DNA from: Stenotrophomonas sp. UBA2302 | GTDB taxonomy: Bacteria > Pseudomonadota > Gammaproteobacteria > Xanthomonadales > Xanthomonadaceae | NCBI GenBank assembly: GCA_002345545.1 | Contig: DDVW01000039.1 | Location: 74,583-83,466 of the forward strand | DNA: 8,884 nucleotides | Direction: 5' to 3' | In this document: piece after piece, positions 1 to 5,870 of the stretch | How the letters are laid out: each line of letters begins with the position of its first letter | Position numbering within the stretch: position 1 is the stretch's first letter | Program-made: the position numbers and the translations under genes | The notes under the pieces: generated by a model | Seen by the model: only the letters and a program-made list of their open reading frames with translations | Database searches by the model: none | What the model was told of the DNA's origin: nothing

Positions 1-228
1 CCGCACGTCATCACCGATATCCGCCTGCGCATGCTCAAGCCCCGCGAGCTGTTCACCGCCCAGGGCTTCCCGCCCGACTACATCATCGACCGCACCGCCA
101 ACGGCACCCCGCTGACCACCAGCGCCGCCGTGCGCATGGTCGGCAACAGCGTGAGCCCCGCGCCCATCGCCGCCCTCGCCCGCGCCAACCTCGACACCGC
201 ATTGCACTACGAAAGGAGGGCTGCATGA
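1..228 (+). CDS. C5-cytosine DNA methyltransferase, C-terminal fragment (5' end outside window)
   Basis: The reading frame is open from base 1 and ends at TGA 226-228, leaving 75 visible residues. These carry the last two conserved blocks of Dcm-type C5-cytosine methyltransferases: a motif IX-like stretch, RMLKPRELFTAQGFPPDY (visible residues 10-27), and motif X, GNSVSP (48-53). Motif X helps build the S-adenosylmethionine pocket. The catalytic PCQ and ENV motifs and the target recognition domain would lie upstream and cannot be judged. The family transfers a methyl group from SAM to cytosine C5. No restriction endonuclease follows; the gene overlaps a small unknown gene and then a PrtN-like regulator. 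That favours a phage- or island-borne orphan methyltransferase (protection against host restriction) over a complete restriction-modification pair, although a nuclease could lie upstream. Family assignment is firm; the role is inferred. Confidence 0.88.
   Translation, partial: PHVITDIRLRMLKPRELFTAQGFPPDYIIDRTANGTPLTTSAAVRMVGNSVSPAPIAALARANLDTALHYERRAA
214..219 (+). promoter_or_regulatory. Shine-Dalgarno site AGGAGG for the 225 start
   Basis: A perfect AGGAGG lies 5 nt before the ATG at 225, inside the last codons of the methyltransferase gene. It fixes the start of the next gene and, together with the ATGA overlap, points to coupled but independently strong translation. Confidence 0.75.
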
Positions 229-767
229 GCCTCGCCAAACAACTCGCAGCGGCCCGCAAGCGCCGCAAAGATCGCCACGCCCGGCAGCGCGAAAACCGCC
301 AGCGCCAGGCCCTCGCCGCCGGCACGCAGGTGCCCATGAGCAAGCGCGAAAAGCTGGAGCTGGTCGCCGCCGCGTGGACCGCGCAAGACTTCCTGCACGA
401 CCTCGACGCACTGTTGCGCGCGCGCGATGCAAAGCTGTGGCTCGTGTGGAAGGGCAAGCTCGGTCAGCTCTACATCGAATCGCCCGCCGGCTACGAAGTG
501 CTGCAGCAAGCCAACAAACAGCGCCGCACCCTCACCCTGGAAACCCCCGGCGACATCGGATCGCGGCTCTATGCCCTGCTCGACCTGCACCGCGTCGAAA
601 TCCGGATCGGCTGGGCAAGCGGCGAGCTTGTCGCCCAGTGCGGCAGCCGCGACGTCAGCGACACCCACTGCATGCGCATCATCGCCACCGGCGAAGGCAA
701 GCGCTGCCGCTACATGCTCACCGACGAAGACAAGGCCCCCACCAGCCGCACAGGAGCCAGCGCATGA
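225..767 (+). CDS. Unrecognised 180-aa protein with a basic N-terminus, probable phage/island gene
   Basis: I do not recognise this family. The first 30 or so residues are very rich in Arg, Lys and Gln (for example AAARKRRKDRHARQRENR, residues 8-25) and look helical, which would suit nucleic-acid binding. From about residue 39 a mixed alpha/beta-looking part follows, with LWLVWKGKLGQLYIE (residues 71-85) as its most structured-looking segment. There is no signal peptide or membrane segment. The ATG at 225 overlaps the methyltransferase stop and has a perfect Shine-Dalgarno; the stop overlaps the ATG of the PrtN-like gene. The three genes are thus one transcript and probably translationally coupled. 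Codon use matches the GC-rich neighbours, unlike the opposing operon at 1084-3076. A role beside the methyltransferase or in phage regulation is guesswork. Confidence 0.75.
   Translation: MSLAKQLAAARKRRKDRHARQRENRQRQALAAGTQVPMSKREKLELVAAAWTAQDFLHDLDALLRARDAKLWLVWKGKLGQLYIESPAGYEVLQQANKQRRTLTLETPGDIGSRLYALLDLHRVEIRIGWASGELVAQCGSRDVSDTHCMRIIATGEGKRCRYMLTDEDKAPTSRTGASA
752..756 (+). promoter_or_regulatory. Shine-Dalgarno site AGGAG deciding the 764 start
   Basis: AGGAG lies 7 nt before the ATG at 764. It selects this start over an in-frame upstream extension back to 374, which would read through the 180-aa gene in another frame and gives a low-complexity Arg/Pro/His-rich sequence. Confidence 0.65.
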
Positions 768-1024
768 GCACTACCACCGTCTTCCTGCTGCTGGCCGAGT
801 TCGGCACCGGCCACATCCCCCTCGACAAGTGCTGCCACCACTTCGGCATGAAGCCGGAGGAAGCCAGCAAGCGCGCCGCACGCCAGGCCCTGCCCGTGCC
901 TGTGTTCCGCCTCGGCAGCCAGAAATCCCCCTGGCTAGTCTCCGCCGACGTCCTCGCCGCCTACATCGACAACCAGCGCAACGAGGCTACAAAGCTGTGG
1001 CGCAAGGTTAAGAAAGCTTCATGA
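764..1024 (+). CDS. PrtN-family (pyocin activator-like) small regulatory protein
   Basis: This 86-aa protein has the layout of the PrtN/pyocin activator family. There is an N-terminal TTVFLLLAEFGTGHIPLDKC (residues 4-23), a short helical centre with FGMKPEEASKRAARQ (27-41), a beta-like LPVPVFRLGSQKSPWLVSA (43-61), then DVLAAYIDNQR (62-72) and a basic tail. In Pseudomonas, PrtN activates pyocin genes; short relatives are common in prophages, where their role is mostly untested. They look like excisionase/helix-turn-helix-type DNA-binding proteins, with the 'YID.QR' C-terminal helix typical. The start is chosen from the AGGAG site and from the ATGA overlap with the preceding gene. It is the last plus-strand gene of the cluster. 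Family membership is judged from sequence pattern; the target operator is unknown. Confidence 0.72.
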   Translation: MSTTTVFLLLAEFGTGHIPLDKCCHHFGMKPEEASKRAARQALPVPVFRLGSQKSPWLVSADVLAAYIDNQRNEATKLWRKVKKAS

Positions 1025-1059
1025 AAGAAGTCCAACAGGCAAGGGCAGCTAACAAACAC

Positions 1060-1077
1060 ATTCCGATGCTGTGGAAT
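1060..1077 (-). terminator. Weak hairpin, possible terminator between converging genes
   Basis: ATTCC (1060-1064) and GGAAT (1073-1077) can pair as a 5-bp stem with an 8-nt loop. On the minus strand it is followed by a T-rich stretch, TGTGTTTGTT. It sits 7 nt past the minus-strand operon's last stop, in the 59-nt gap between converging genes, where a terminator would be expected. The stem is short and low in GC, so the call is tentative. Confidence 0.28.
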
Positions 1078-1083
1078 TGCTAA

Positions 1084-1635
1084 CTAATCGATTATCCGTC
1101 CCTTACGGAAACGATCCTTCAACCCTTCGAAAAGCTGGTAGCGAAGACCTCGAGTCTCGAGGCGCGTCTTGCCCCGAGTAGCGCAAACATCAGCGTGAGA
1201 TATGTCATCTTCATTTGCAGTATCGAAGACCGCACCAGATGGCTGACCATCTGCTGTCAGGAGTGCGCAAACATGTTCAACGTCAGTGATGATGAAACCA
1301 AGCGCAGACCGACCTCTCTCTTCCGCCCGCTGTTCTGAATTATCGGACAGGTCAGAGGATAGAGCATGGCTTAGACGATTAACGGAAAGCCCCGCTCGCG
1401 TCAAGTCGTCGTAAAATCCAAGCTTGACCTCGGCATTTTCAGAATCCCAATGCAGTGGTGTGTGGACCTGACGAACTATTACTTCTTGCAATGAAATCGG
1501 GCTCGGCGAATGAGGTGACGCAGAGAGACCAGCTGCGAACCAGTCATTTCCAAGGCCGCATTCAATCAGACTTTTGACCTTGTCTCTGTTATCTCTATTC
1601 GCTTCGAAAAACGCCATGCATGGGTTCATCGACAT
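1084..1635 (-). CDS. Unrecognised 183-aa protein, third gene of the TIGR04255-like operon
   Basis: I cannot name this family, though its pattern recalls proteins I have seen next to TIGR04255 genes. Visible features are NDWFAAGLSAS (residues 30-40), a likely strand region SLQEVIVRQVH (48-58), HWDSENAEVKLGFYDDL (62-78), GLSVNRLSH (82-90), and VFDTANEDDISHADVCA (136-152). The tail is basic and helical, with RGLRYQLFEGLKDRFRKGR at 162-180. There is no signal peptide or membrane segment, so it is probably cytoplasmic. ATG 1635 starts 5 nt after the stop of the upstream gene; in-frame ATGs at 1629 and 1617 are alternatives, since no strong Shine-Dalgarno is present. Base composition is clearly lower in GC than the genes at 1-1024 and after 3640, consistent with horizontal acquisition as a cargo operon. 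It ends with TAG, facing the PrtN-like gene. Confidence 0.7.
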   Translation of the reverse strand: MSMNPCMAFFEANRDNRDKVKSLIECGLGNDWFAAGLSASPHSPSPISLQEVIVRQVHTPLHWDSENAEVKLGFYDDLTRAGLSVNRLSHALSSDLSDNSEQRAEERGRSALGFIITDVEHVCALLTADGQPSGAVFDTANEDDISHADVCATRGKTRLETRGLRYQLFEGLKDRFRKGRIID

Positions 1636-1640
1636 ACAGA

Positions 1641-2255
1641 TTAGATTGTCTCAGTCCTCAATAGGCGAGATATTTCTCGCGCCGCATCATTTACATTTCC
1701 AAATTCGAAGAAAGCTTGGGAACCTGTTGATTTCGCACGAGCGAAAAGTGATACCTCTGCATCCCCTCCGAATTCCAGGTCTGCAAAGAAATTCTCGGAG
1801 TCCCAGTACAGGGACGGCAATCCCGATGAAGCTAGTGTCACTTTGGGGATGTCTATTCCCGTCGGCAGGATTGCCAAGAAGCTGCGCAGCGAAGCAATTA
1901 CATGCTCTGACGGTGAGTTGCCGCCGTATCCATCCCAGTTCTGAGATAGTTCTGCATATGAGTCTACTTCTTCATGAAGCGCCGCTTCTGCCGGACTGAT
2001 TGAGCCCCAAGTCCTTGCATTTGCCTCATCTGCACTCAGGAATGATGGACGGGTCTGCAGTGACAGCCCAACCAACTCCGAAAGACCTAGAGAACTAGCA
2101 TTTGAATTGACCACAACCATAGGAGCAATTGCAGTGCGAGCCGCAACGTCGCCTGCGCTTCCAAGTGCTCCCGAAGTAAGCATCATCGTTGCCAGGAGCC
2201 CCGTGCCAGGGAACACGCTAGCGGAGGTTTCTGTACGCCGCACCAAATTGCTCAT
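1641..2255 (-). CDS. NWDGYG-motif protein (204 aa), second gene of the TIGR04255-like operon
   Basis: This is a conserved but, to my knowledge, uncharacterised protein type. The N-terminal half is low-complexity, Ala/Ser-rich and partly hydrophobic (FPGTGLLATMMLTSGALGSA, residues 15-34). That part could be a weak membrane or signal-like segment or simply a flexible leader. The C-terminal half is ordered: SYAELSQNWDGYGGNSPSE (99-117), a helix ending SLRSFLAILPTG (122-133), then strand-like IPKVTLASSGLPSLYWDSE (136-154) and FADLEFGGDAEVSLFA (157-172). The NWDGYG block followed by a helix, 'LP' and a W-containing strand recurs in short proteins from many bacteria. Start: GTG 2261 overlaps the preceding stop, but GGAGG at 2265-2269 lies only 3 nt from it, against an ideal 9 nt from ATG 2255, so ATG 2255 is chosen. 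The gene ends 5 nt before the third gene. Confidence 0.72.
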   Translation of the reverse strand: MSNLVRRTETSASVFPGTGLLATMMLTSGALGSAGDVAARTAIAPMVVVNSNASSLGLSELVGLSLQTRPSFLSADEANARTWGSISPAEAALHEEVDSYAELSQNWDGYGGNSPSEHVIASLRSFLAILPTGIDIPKVTLASSGLPSLYWDSENFFADLEFGGDAEVSLFARAKSTGSQAFFEFGNVNDAAREISRLLRTETI

Positions 2256-2257
2256 GA

Positions 2258-3076
2258 TCACTTGCCTCCAAGCTTGATCATCTGCTGCACATCTTCATTC
2301 AGCAAACTACCCAATACCGCCTTGTTCCTCTGATGAAGGGCCTCAAGCTGCAGAAGAACAAATTCCTTTGCATCTGCACCATACAGCGGCTTTTTCGACC
2401 CCAATCGATGCTCGGTCGTAATAACAAAATTGTGCTGTCCAGTTTCCGCATCTTGAGTTCGTGCAACATTTACGTTCTCAAGAAGTGCATCGACGGCAGC
2501 ATCCTCAGGATCCACAAAGAACCCATGATTTGAATGAAACAATCGACTACCGACCTTGAAAACATTTGCCGGCAGATACTCAGTGTCACGAGAAAAAATG
2601 TTGGCAGCCTCAATAAGGCTAGGATTGTCTTTCCACACAAAGCTATCAATGTAGCCGAGCGCTACCGAGCTTAAACGCCTACCTGCAAAGGCATAGCTCT
2701 CCAGTCCTTCCAGTACTGTACTCACGAACTGCTGAAAATCAGCCCATCTGTTGTACTCGTTCTCTTGGATCGCCAACCTCTTTTCATGAACAACTGCAGA
2801 GCGACGGACTGGCGGCCCCTTGGCCGGCAACTTATCGAATGGTTGTGTAAACTCCCACCCCCCAACTGCCATGTCATTGACCGTCGGCACTGAAGCACCC
2901 ACTTGTACGGTGATCATCTGCACCGGGTTGCGACTCGGCAACACAGATCTGATGGCGTCATAAGCAACATTTGCTTTTTCGACCATGCCGTCGCCCAAAT
3001 CAATCTCTTCATGAAAACCTACAACCAACATCGCTGACTGCACGGCGTGTCGGTTGCTATAGGGGTGGAGGCTCAT
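2258..3076 (-). CDS. TIGR04255-like protein (272 aa), first gene of a three-gene operon
   Basis: The overall pattern fits the sporadically distributed TIGR04255 family, whose function is unknown to me. An N-terminal HPYSNRHAVQSAMLVVGF (residues 4-21) matches the usual 'Y.N.PI.E....F' opening. YNRWADFQQFVSTVLEGLES (108-127) leads into RRLSSVALGYIDSFVW (133-148), matching the family's W..F followed by 'RIGLRYIN'. The end, LEALHQRNKAVLGSLLNEDV (244-263), matches the usual closing helix. No membrane segment or catalytic triad is visible. The frame could start at TTG 3169, but that adds 31 residues not typical of the family, and ATG 3076 has a GAG 6 nt upstream, so ATG 3076 is preferred. The stop TGA (2260-2258) nearly abuts the next ATG at 2255, and that gene's Shine-Dalgarno is inside this gene, so coupling is likely. 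Lower GC than the flanks suggests acquired DNA. Confidence 0.68.
   Translation of the reverse strand: MSLHPYSNRHAVQSAMLVVGFHEEIDLGDGMVEKANVAYDAIRSVLPSRNPVQMITVQVGASVPTVNDMAVGGWEFTQPFDKLPAKGPPVRRSAVVHEKRLAIQENEYNRWADFQQFVSTVLEGLESYAFAGRRLSSVALGYIDSFVWKDNPSLIEAANIFSRDTEYLPANVFKVGSRLFHSNHGFFVDPEDAAVDALLENVNVARTQDAETGQHNFVITTEHRLGSKKPLYGADAKEFVLLQLEALHQRNKAVLGSLLNEDVQQMIKLGGK
2265..2269 (-). promoter_or_regulatory. Shine-Dalgarno GGAGG deciding the 2255 start
   Basis: On the minus strand GGAGG precedes ATG 2255 by 9 nt, but GTG 2261 by only 3 nt. This supports the ATG as start of the NWDGYG protein. The site lies within the final codons of the TIGR04255-like gene. Confidence 0.65.
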
Positions 3077-3640
3077 TGAGTTCTCGACTGGTTGAACGAA
3101 TCGACAAGTAATGTCGACAGCAATTTTCGGTTGAATTGTAGGCCAATTGTGTAAGGAAAGTATCAACAACCAAGCCCACCAGCCATGTCACGTGGTCACA
3201 AGAGTGCTACCGGCCTTACAATAAAACACCTAGCCCATTGATACACCAAGTAATTTTTTAACAATCTGTCCAGTCCATCATCGGGGCAACGGACAGGCGC
3301 AGGGAGGCGGTGTAGGGACTGATCGCGGGGGTCATCGGCACAACGGAATGCGGCGGCGTGGACAGGCCACAAAGCCCGATAATCTACACGCCCCGGCTGA
3401 ACCCTGCGGTGCGCTGCGGGCCTGCCGGCGGAGAGGTGCTTGCCGCTGCGCGGAGGATCGAGGCTCCGGACATCGGCATTTCCACCTGCCGCGACCGGCT
3501 ATGGACGTAACTCCACCGGCAGCCCACCATGGCCAGTGCCTGTTCATGTGGAGGTCAACGGGCCGGGGATCGCACACATCGTCGTTCACGCAGCGATGCC
3601 CCCTGTCGACGCAACTTCCGCGCAAAACGTCCCCCTTGCC
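3077..3640. other. 564-nt divergent intergenic region with a composition change
   Basis: I find no gene I can support here. The left half (to about 3265) is A+T-rich, including TAATTTTTTAAC (3250-3261), and resembles the minus-strand operon in composition; that operon's promoter should lie here, though no convincing -35/-10 pair stands out. From about 3280 the sequence becomes strongly GC-rich like the gene after it. A 6-bp inverted pair, CTGTCC (3265-3270) and GGACAG (3291-3296 region), flanks a short loop. A loose promoter-like pair for the plus strand is GTGGAC (3358-3363) and TAATCT (3380-3385), 16 nt apart. Open frames on both strands between 3332 and 3652 are GC-rich shadows. No tRNA gene, integrase remnant or clear attachment repeat was seen. 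Confidence 0.6.
3358..3385 (+). promoter_or_regulatory. Possible promoter for the cNMP-binding patatin gene
   Basis: GTGGAC (3358-3363) and TAATCT (3380-3385) are separated by 16 nt and sit in the only A+T-leaning stretch of the GC-rich half of the intergenic region, about 255 nt before the chosen start. The match to sigma-70 consensus is poor and the leader would be long, so this is a weak suggestion. Confidence 0.2.
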
Positions 3641-5479
3641 ATGAGTACACACGTGGATATCGCCACCGCCGCCTCACCGGAACTTCTGGCCGGCCTTACA
3701 CAGGAGCAGCGTGACAGCGTCCTGTCACAGATGCGCCGGCTGGAACTGCGCAAGGGCGAGCACCTGGTCCGCCAAGGCGACGCCGCCGACCATGTCTATT
3801 ACGTGCTGCGTGGCCGCTTCGAGGTGTTGCGCGATGGCCGCCACCTGGTGGCCGAGATCGGCGCGGGCGAGCCGGTCGGCGAGATCGCGTTCTTCGGCAA
3901 CCTGACCCGTACCGCCGATGTGGTGGCCAGCCGCGATTCGGAAGTGCTGGAGCTCAGCCGCGAGAGCTTCGACCGGCTGGCGGCCGCGCAGCCCGGCTTC
4001 ATCCAGTCGATCCTGCGCACGCTGGGCCGCCGCTTGGCGGCCACGACTGCCAGTGCGGCCGCGATGGCCCCACGGATCGCCGATGCGATCGGCCTGTGCC
4101 CCGCGGGGCAGGCGCCGATACCCGGGTCGCTGGTGCACGACCTGCTGCAAGCCTTGCGGGAGAACGGCACCCCTGCCACCTTGCTGCGTGCCCGCGACCT
4201 GCCCGCCGGACTGCAGGACGCCGACGAACGCGCGCTGTCGCAATGGCTGGCCACGCAGGAACAGCGTGGGCACAAACTGCTGTTGCTTGCCGGTGACGGT
4301 CACGCCATCTGGGACCGGGTCGCCCTACGCCAGTGCGACCAGCTGCTGCTGTGCGGGCGGCTGGCCGAAGCCGATGAGGGCGTGGTGCCGCTGACGCCGC
4401 TGGAAGCCTATGCGCTGCCGCTGTTCCGCCCGCGCCAAGTCGGCCTGCTGCTGTGGCGGGAGCGGAGCGGCGAGCGCATCGCCCACAGCCAGCACTGGCT
4501 GCAACAACGCGCGCTGCACCTGCATCACCACCTGACCCTGGACCAGCCCCGCGATTTCAGCCGCGTGGCGCGCCTGCTTGCCGGCACCGCGCTGGGCATG
4601 GTGCTGGGCGGTGGTGGTGCACTGGGTGCCGGCCATATCGGCACGTTGCGTGCGTTGAACGAAGCCGGCGTGCCGGTGGACATTATCGGCGGCACCTCGA
4701 TCGGCGCGGTGGTGGCCCATGCCTACGCCAGCGGTATTGATGCGCCGGCGATGATGGCCGATTACGAACAGTTCTTCCTGCACAGCAAGGCACTGGGACG
4801 CTTCACCCTGCCCTGGTACAGCCTGCTCGATCACCGCCACCTGGATACCTGCATGCAGGAACAGCTGGGCGATTCGCGGATGGAGGACCTGCCACTGGGC
4901 TGTTTCGCCGTGGGCGCCAACCTGTCCACCAACGAGCTGGAAGTGATCCGCCACGGCCGGGTACGCGAGGCGCTGCGCATTTCCACCGCCATTCCGGTGG
5001 CGTTGCCGCCGTGGATCAACGCCGAGGGGCAGGTGCTGGTGGATGGCGGTGTGATGAACAACGTGCCGATCTCGGTGATGCGCGCGATCAAGAGTGGTCC
5101 GAACCTGGTGTCGATGCTGTCGCCCGGCAACGAATGGCGGGTCAGCAGTGCCTACGAGCGCGTGCCCTCGCGACTGGCACTGGCCTGGCAGCTGCTGCGA
5201 GGCCAGCGCAAGGGCGATGACTTCCCGCGGATCGGCGCGGTGGCGGCGCGTTCGATGCAAATCACCTCCGGCCGCATGCTGCGCGGCACCGGCCTGGGCA
5301 GCGACCTGCTGCTCAAACCGCCGGCGGTGCCGGGCATGGGCCTGCTGAGCTTCAAGCTGGGCCGCGCCCAGGAACAGGCCGGCTACGACTACACCCGCCG
5401 CTTTCTCGACAAGGCCGGCGGCCTGGAGGGCATCAAGGCCTGGCACCGCGGCGAATTCATGCCCGAGTTCGAAGACTGA
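3641..5479 (+). CDS. Cyclic-nucleotide-binding domain fused to an NTE-type patatin phospholipase
   Basis: A 612-aa protein in two parts. Residues about 16-120 form a cNMP-binding domain: LRKGEHLVRQGDAADHVYYV leads to the phosphate cassette VGEIAFFGNLTRTADVVA, with Glu81 and Arg90 as the expected ligand-binding residues. A linker region follows, of the type found in neuropathy target esterase relatives. The patatin domain starts near 319: oxyanion loop LGGGGALGAGHIG (322-334), nucleophile elbow GTSIG with Ser353, and the DGG motif with Asp468, giving a complete Ser-Asp dyad. The expected role is a cytoplasmic or membrane-associated lysophospholipase/esterase gated by a cyclic nucleotide; c-di-GMP is also possible, because the xanthomonad CRP-like protein Clp binds it. 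Start: ATG 3641 is preferred because the domain begins soon after; the extension to 3440 (ATG 3596 lies between) is low-complexity. No start has a clear Shine-Dalgarno. Oddity: the usual GGGxRG arginine is Leu328. Confidence 0.9.
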   Translation: MSTHVDIATAASPELLAGLTQEQRDSVLSQMRRLELRKGEHLVRQGDAADHVYYVLRGRFEVLRDGRHLVAEIGAGEPVGEIAFFGNLTRTADVVASRDSEVLELSRESFDRLAAAQPGFIQSILRTLGRRLAATTASAAAMAPRIADAIGLCPAGQAPIPGSLVHDLLQALRENGTPATLLRARDLPAGLQDADERALSQWLATQEQRGHKLLLLAGDGHAIWDRVALRQCDQLLLCGRLAEADEGVVPLTPLEAYALPLFRPRQVGLLLWRERSGERIAHSQHWLQQRALHLHHHLTLDQPRDFSRVARLLAGTALGMVLGGGGALGAGHIGTLRALNEAGVPVDIIGGTSIGAVVAHAYASGIDAPAMMADYEQFFLHSKALGRFTLPWYSLLDHRHLDTCMQEQLGDSRMEDLPLGCFAVGANLSTNELEVIRHGRVREALRISTAIPVALPPWINAEGQVLVDGGVMNNVPISVMRAIKSGPNLVSMLSPGNEWRVSSAYERVPSRLALAWQLLRGQRKGDDFPRIGAVAARSMQITSGRMLRGTGLGSDLLLKPPAVPGMGLLSFKLGRAQEQAGYDYTRRFLDKAGGLEGIKAWHRGEFMPEFED

Positions 5480-5485
5480 GTCGCT

Positions 5486-5833
5486 TCAGGGCAGACGTCC
5501 CCACAGCAGCAGCGCCGCCACCCACAGCAGTTTGCACAGCACGTGCAGCAGCTGGTCGGTGTTGTAGCTGATGCGGCCGGCGCACTTGCGGTCATCGATC
5601 AGCATGTGGCTGGCAACCTCCAGCGCGCCCAGCAGCAGGCTGCCGGTGATCACCCCGACAACCCCGCCATGGATCAGCGCGTGCGCGCCCAACGCCTGGT
5701 ACCACGGCACCCCCGGCACCGGCGCGAAGCGGTTCTTGGCCCGGGCCAGAAACTCTCCCTGCAACGGGTAGTCCGCCAGCGCATGGCCGACGATCAGCAA
5801 CAGGAAAATCTGAAGCAACTCGAAGGCAGTCAT
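5486..5833 (-). CDS. DUF3307 family small membrane protein
   Basis: A 115-aa protein with three likely membrane segments (about residues 3-19, 47-69 and 96-112). It has the conserved polar pattern of DUF3307: HALADYPLQ (17-25) with a following Lys, HALIHGGVV (51-59), EVASHMLIDDRK (71-82), and a final D-Q-L-L-H (92-96). The repeated His/Asp residues lie next to membrane helices and could form a metal or polar site in the inner membrane; the family's biochemical function is not known to me. The ATG at 5833 is chosen because homology-like sequence starts there; the frame stays open upstream but only as a shadow of the cyclase gene. There is no strong Shine-Dalgarno. It lies 37 nt after the cyclase stop on the same strand and is probably cotranscribed with it. 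It converges on the phospholipase gene with only 6 nt between stops. Confidence 0.85.
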   Translation of the reverse strand: MTAFELLQIFLLLIVGHALADYPLQGEFLARAKNRFAPVPGVPWYQALGAHALIHGGVVGVITGSLLLGALEVASHMLIDDRKCAGRISYNTDQLLHVLCKLLWVAALLLWGRLP

Positions 5834-5870
5834 CTGCGTATGCAATCCGGAGCTGGCATGGAGTCTGTCA

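Noticed and set aside
1574..2533. Plus-strand open frames at 1574-1999 and 2333-2533
   Set aside because: They run opposite the tightly spaced minus-strand operon, lack Shine-Dalgarno sites and show no recognisable protein pattern.
3077..3169. Upstream TTG start for the TIGR04255-like gene
   Set aside because: It adds 31 residues before the family's usual opening pattern and uses a weak start codon, whereas ATG 3076 has a GAG at suitable spacing.
3440..3640. A 67-residue N-terminal extension of the patatin gene, in frame from ATG 3440
   Set aside because: The added sequence is Pro/Gly/Arg-rich without a recognisable segment, and the cNMP-binding domain begins just after Met at 3641. GC-rich DNA keeps frames open by chance. 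Absence of a Shine-Dalgarno at 3641 leaves slight doubt; ATG 3596 is also possible.
3210..3700. An 11-bp direct repeat, CCGGCCTTACA, at 3210-3220 and 3690-3700 as an attachment-site pair
   Set aside because: Several chance 11-mers are expected in 9 kb, the second copy is inside the patatin coding region, and no integrase is nearby.
4325..5446. A 373-codon minus-strand frame opposite the patatin domain
   Set aside because: It is a low-complexity Gln/Ala/His-rich shadow of the phospholipase coding strand with no domain-like sequence.
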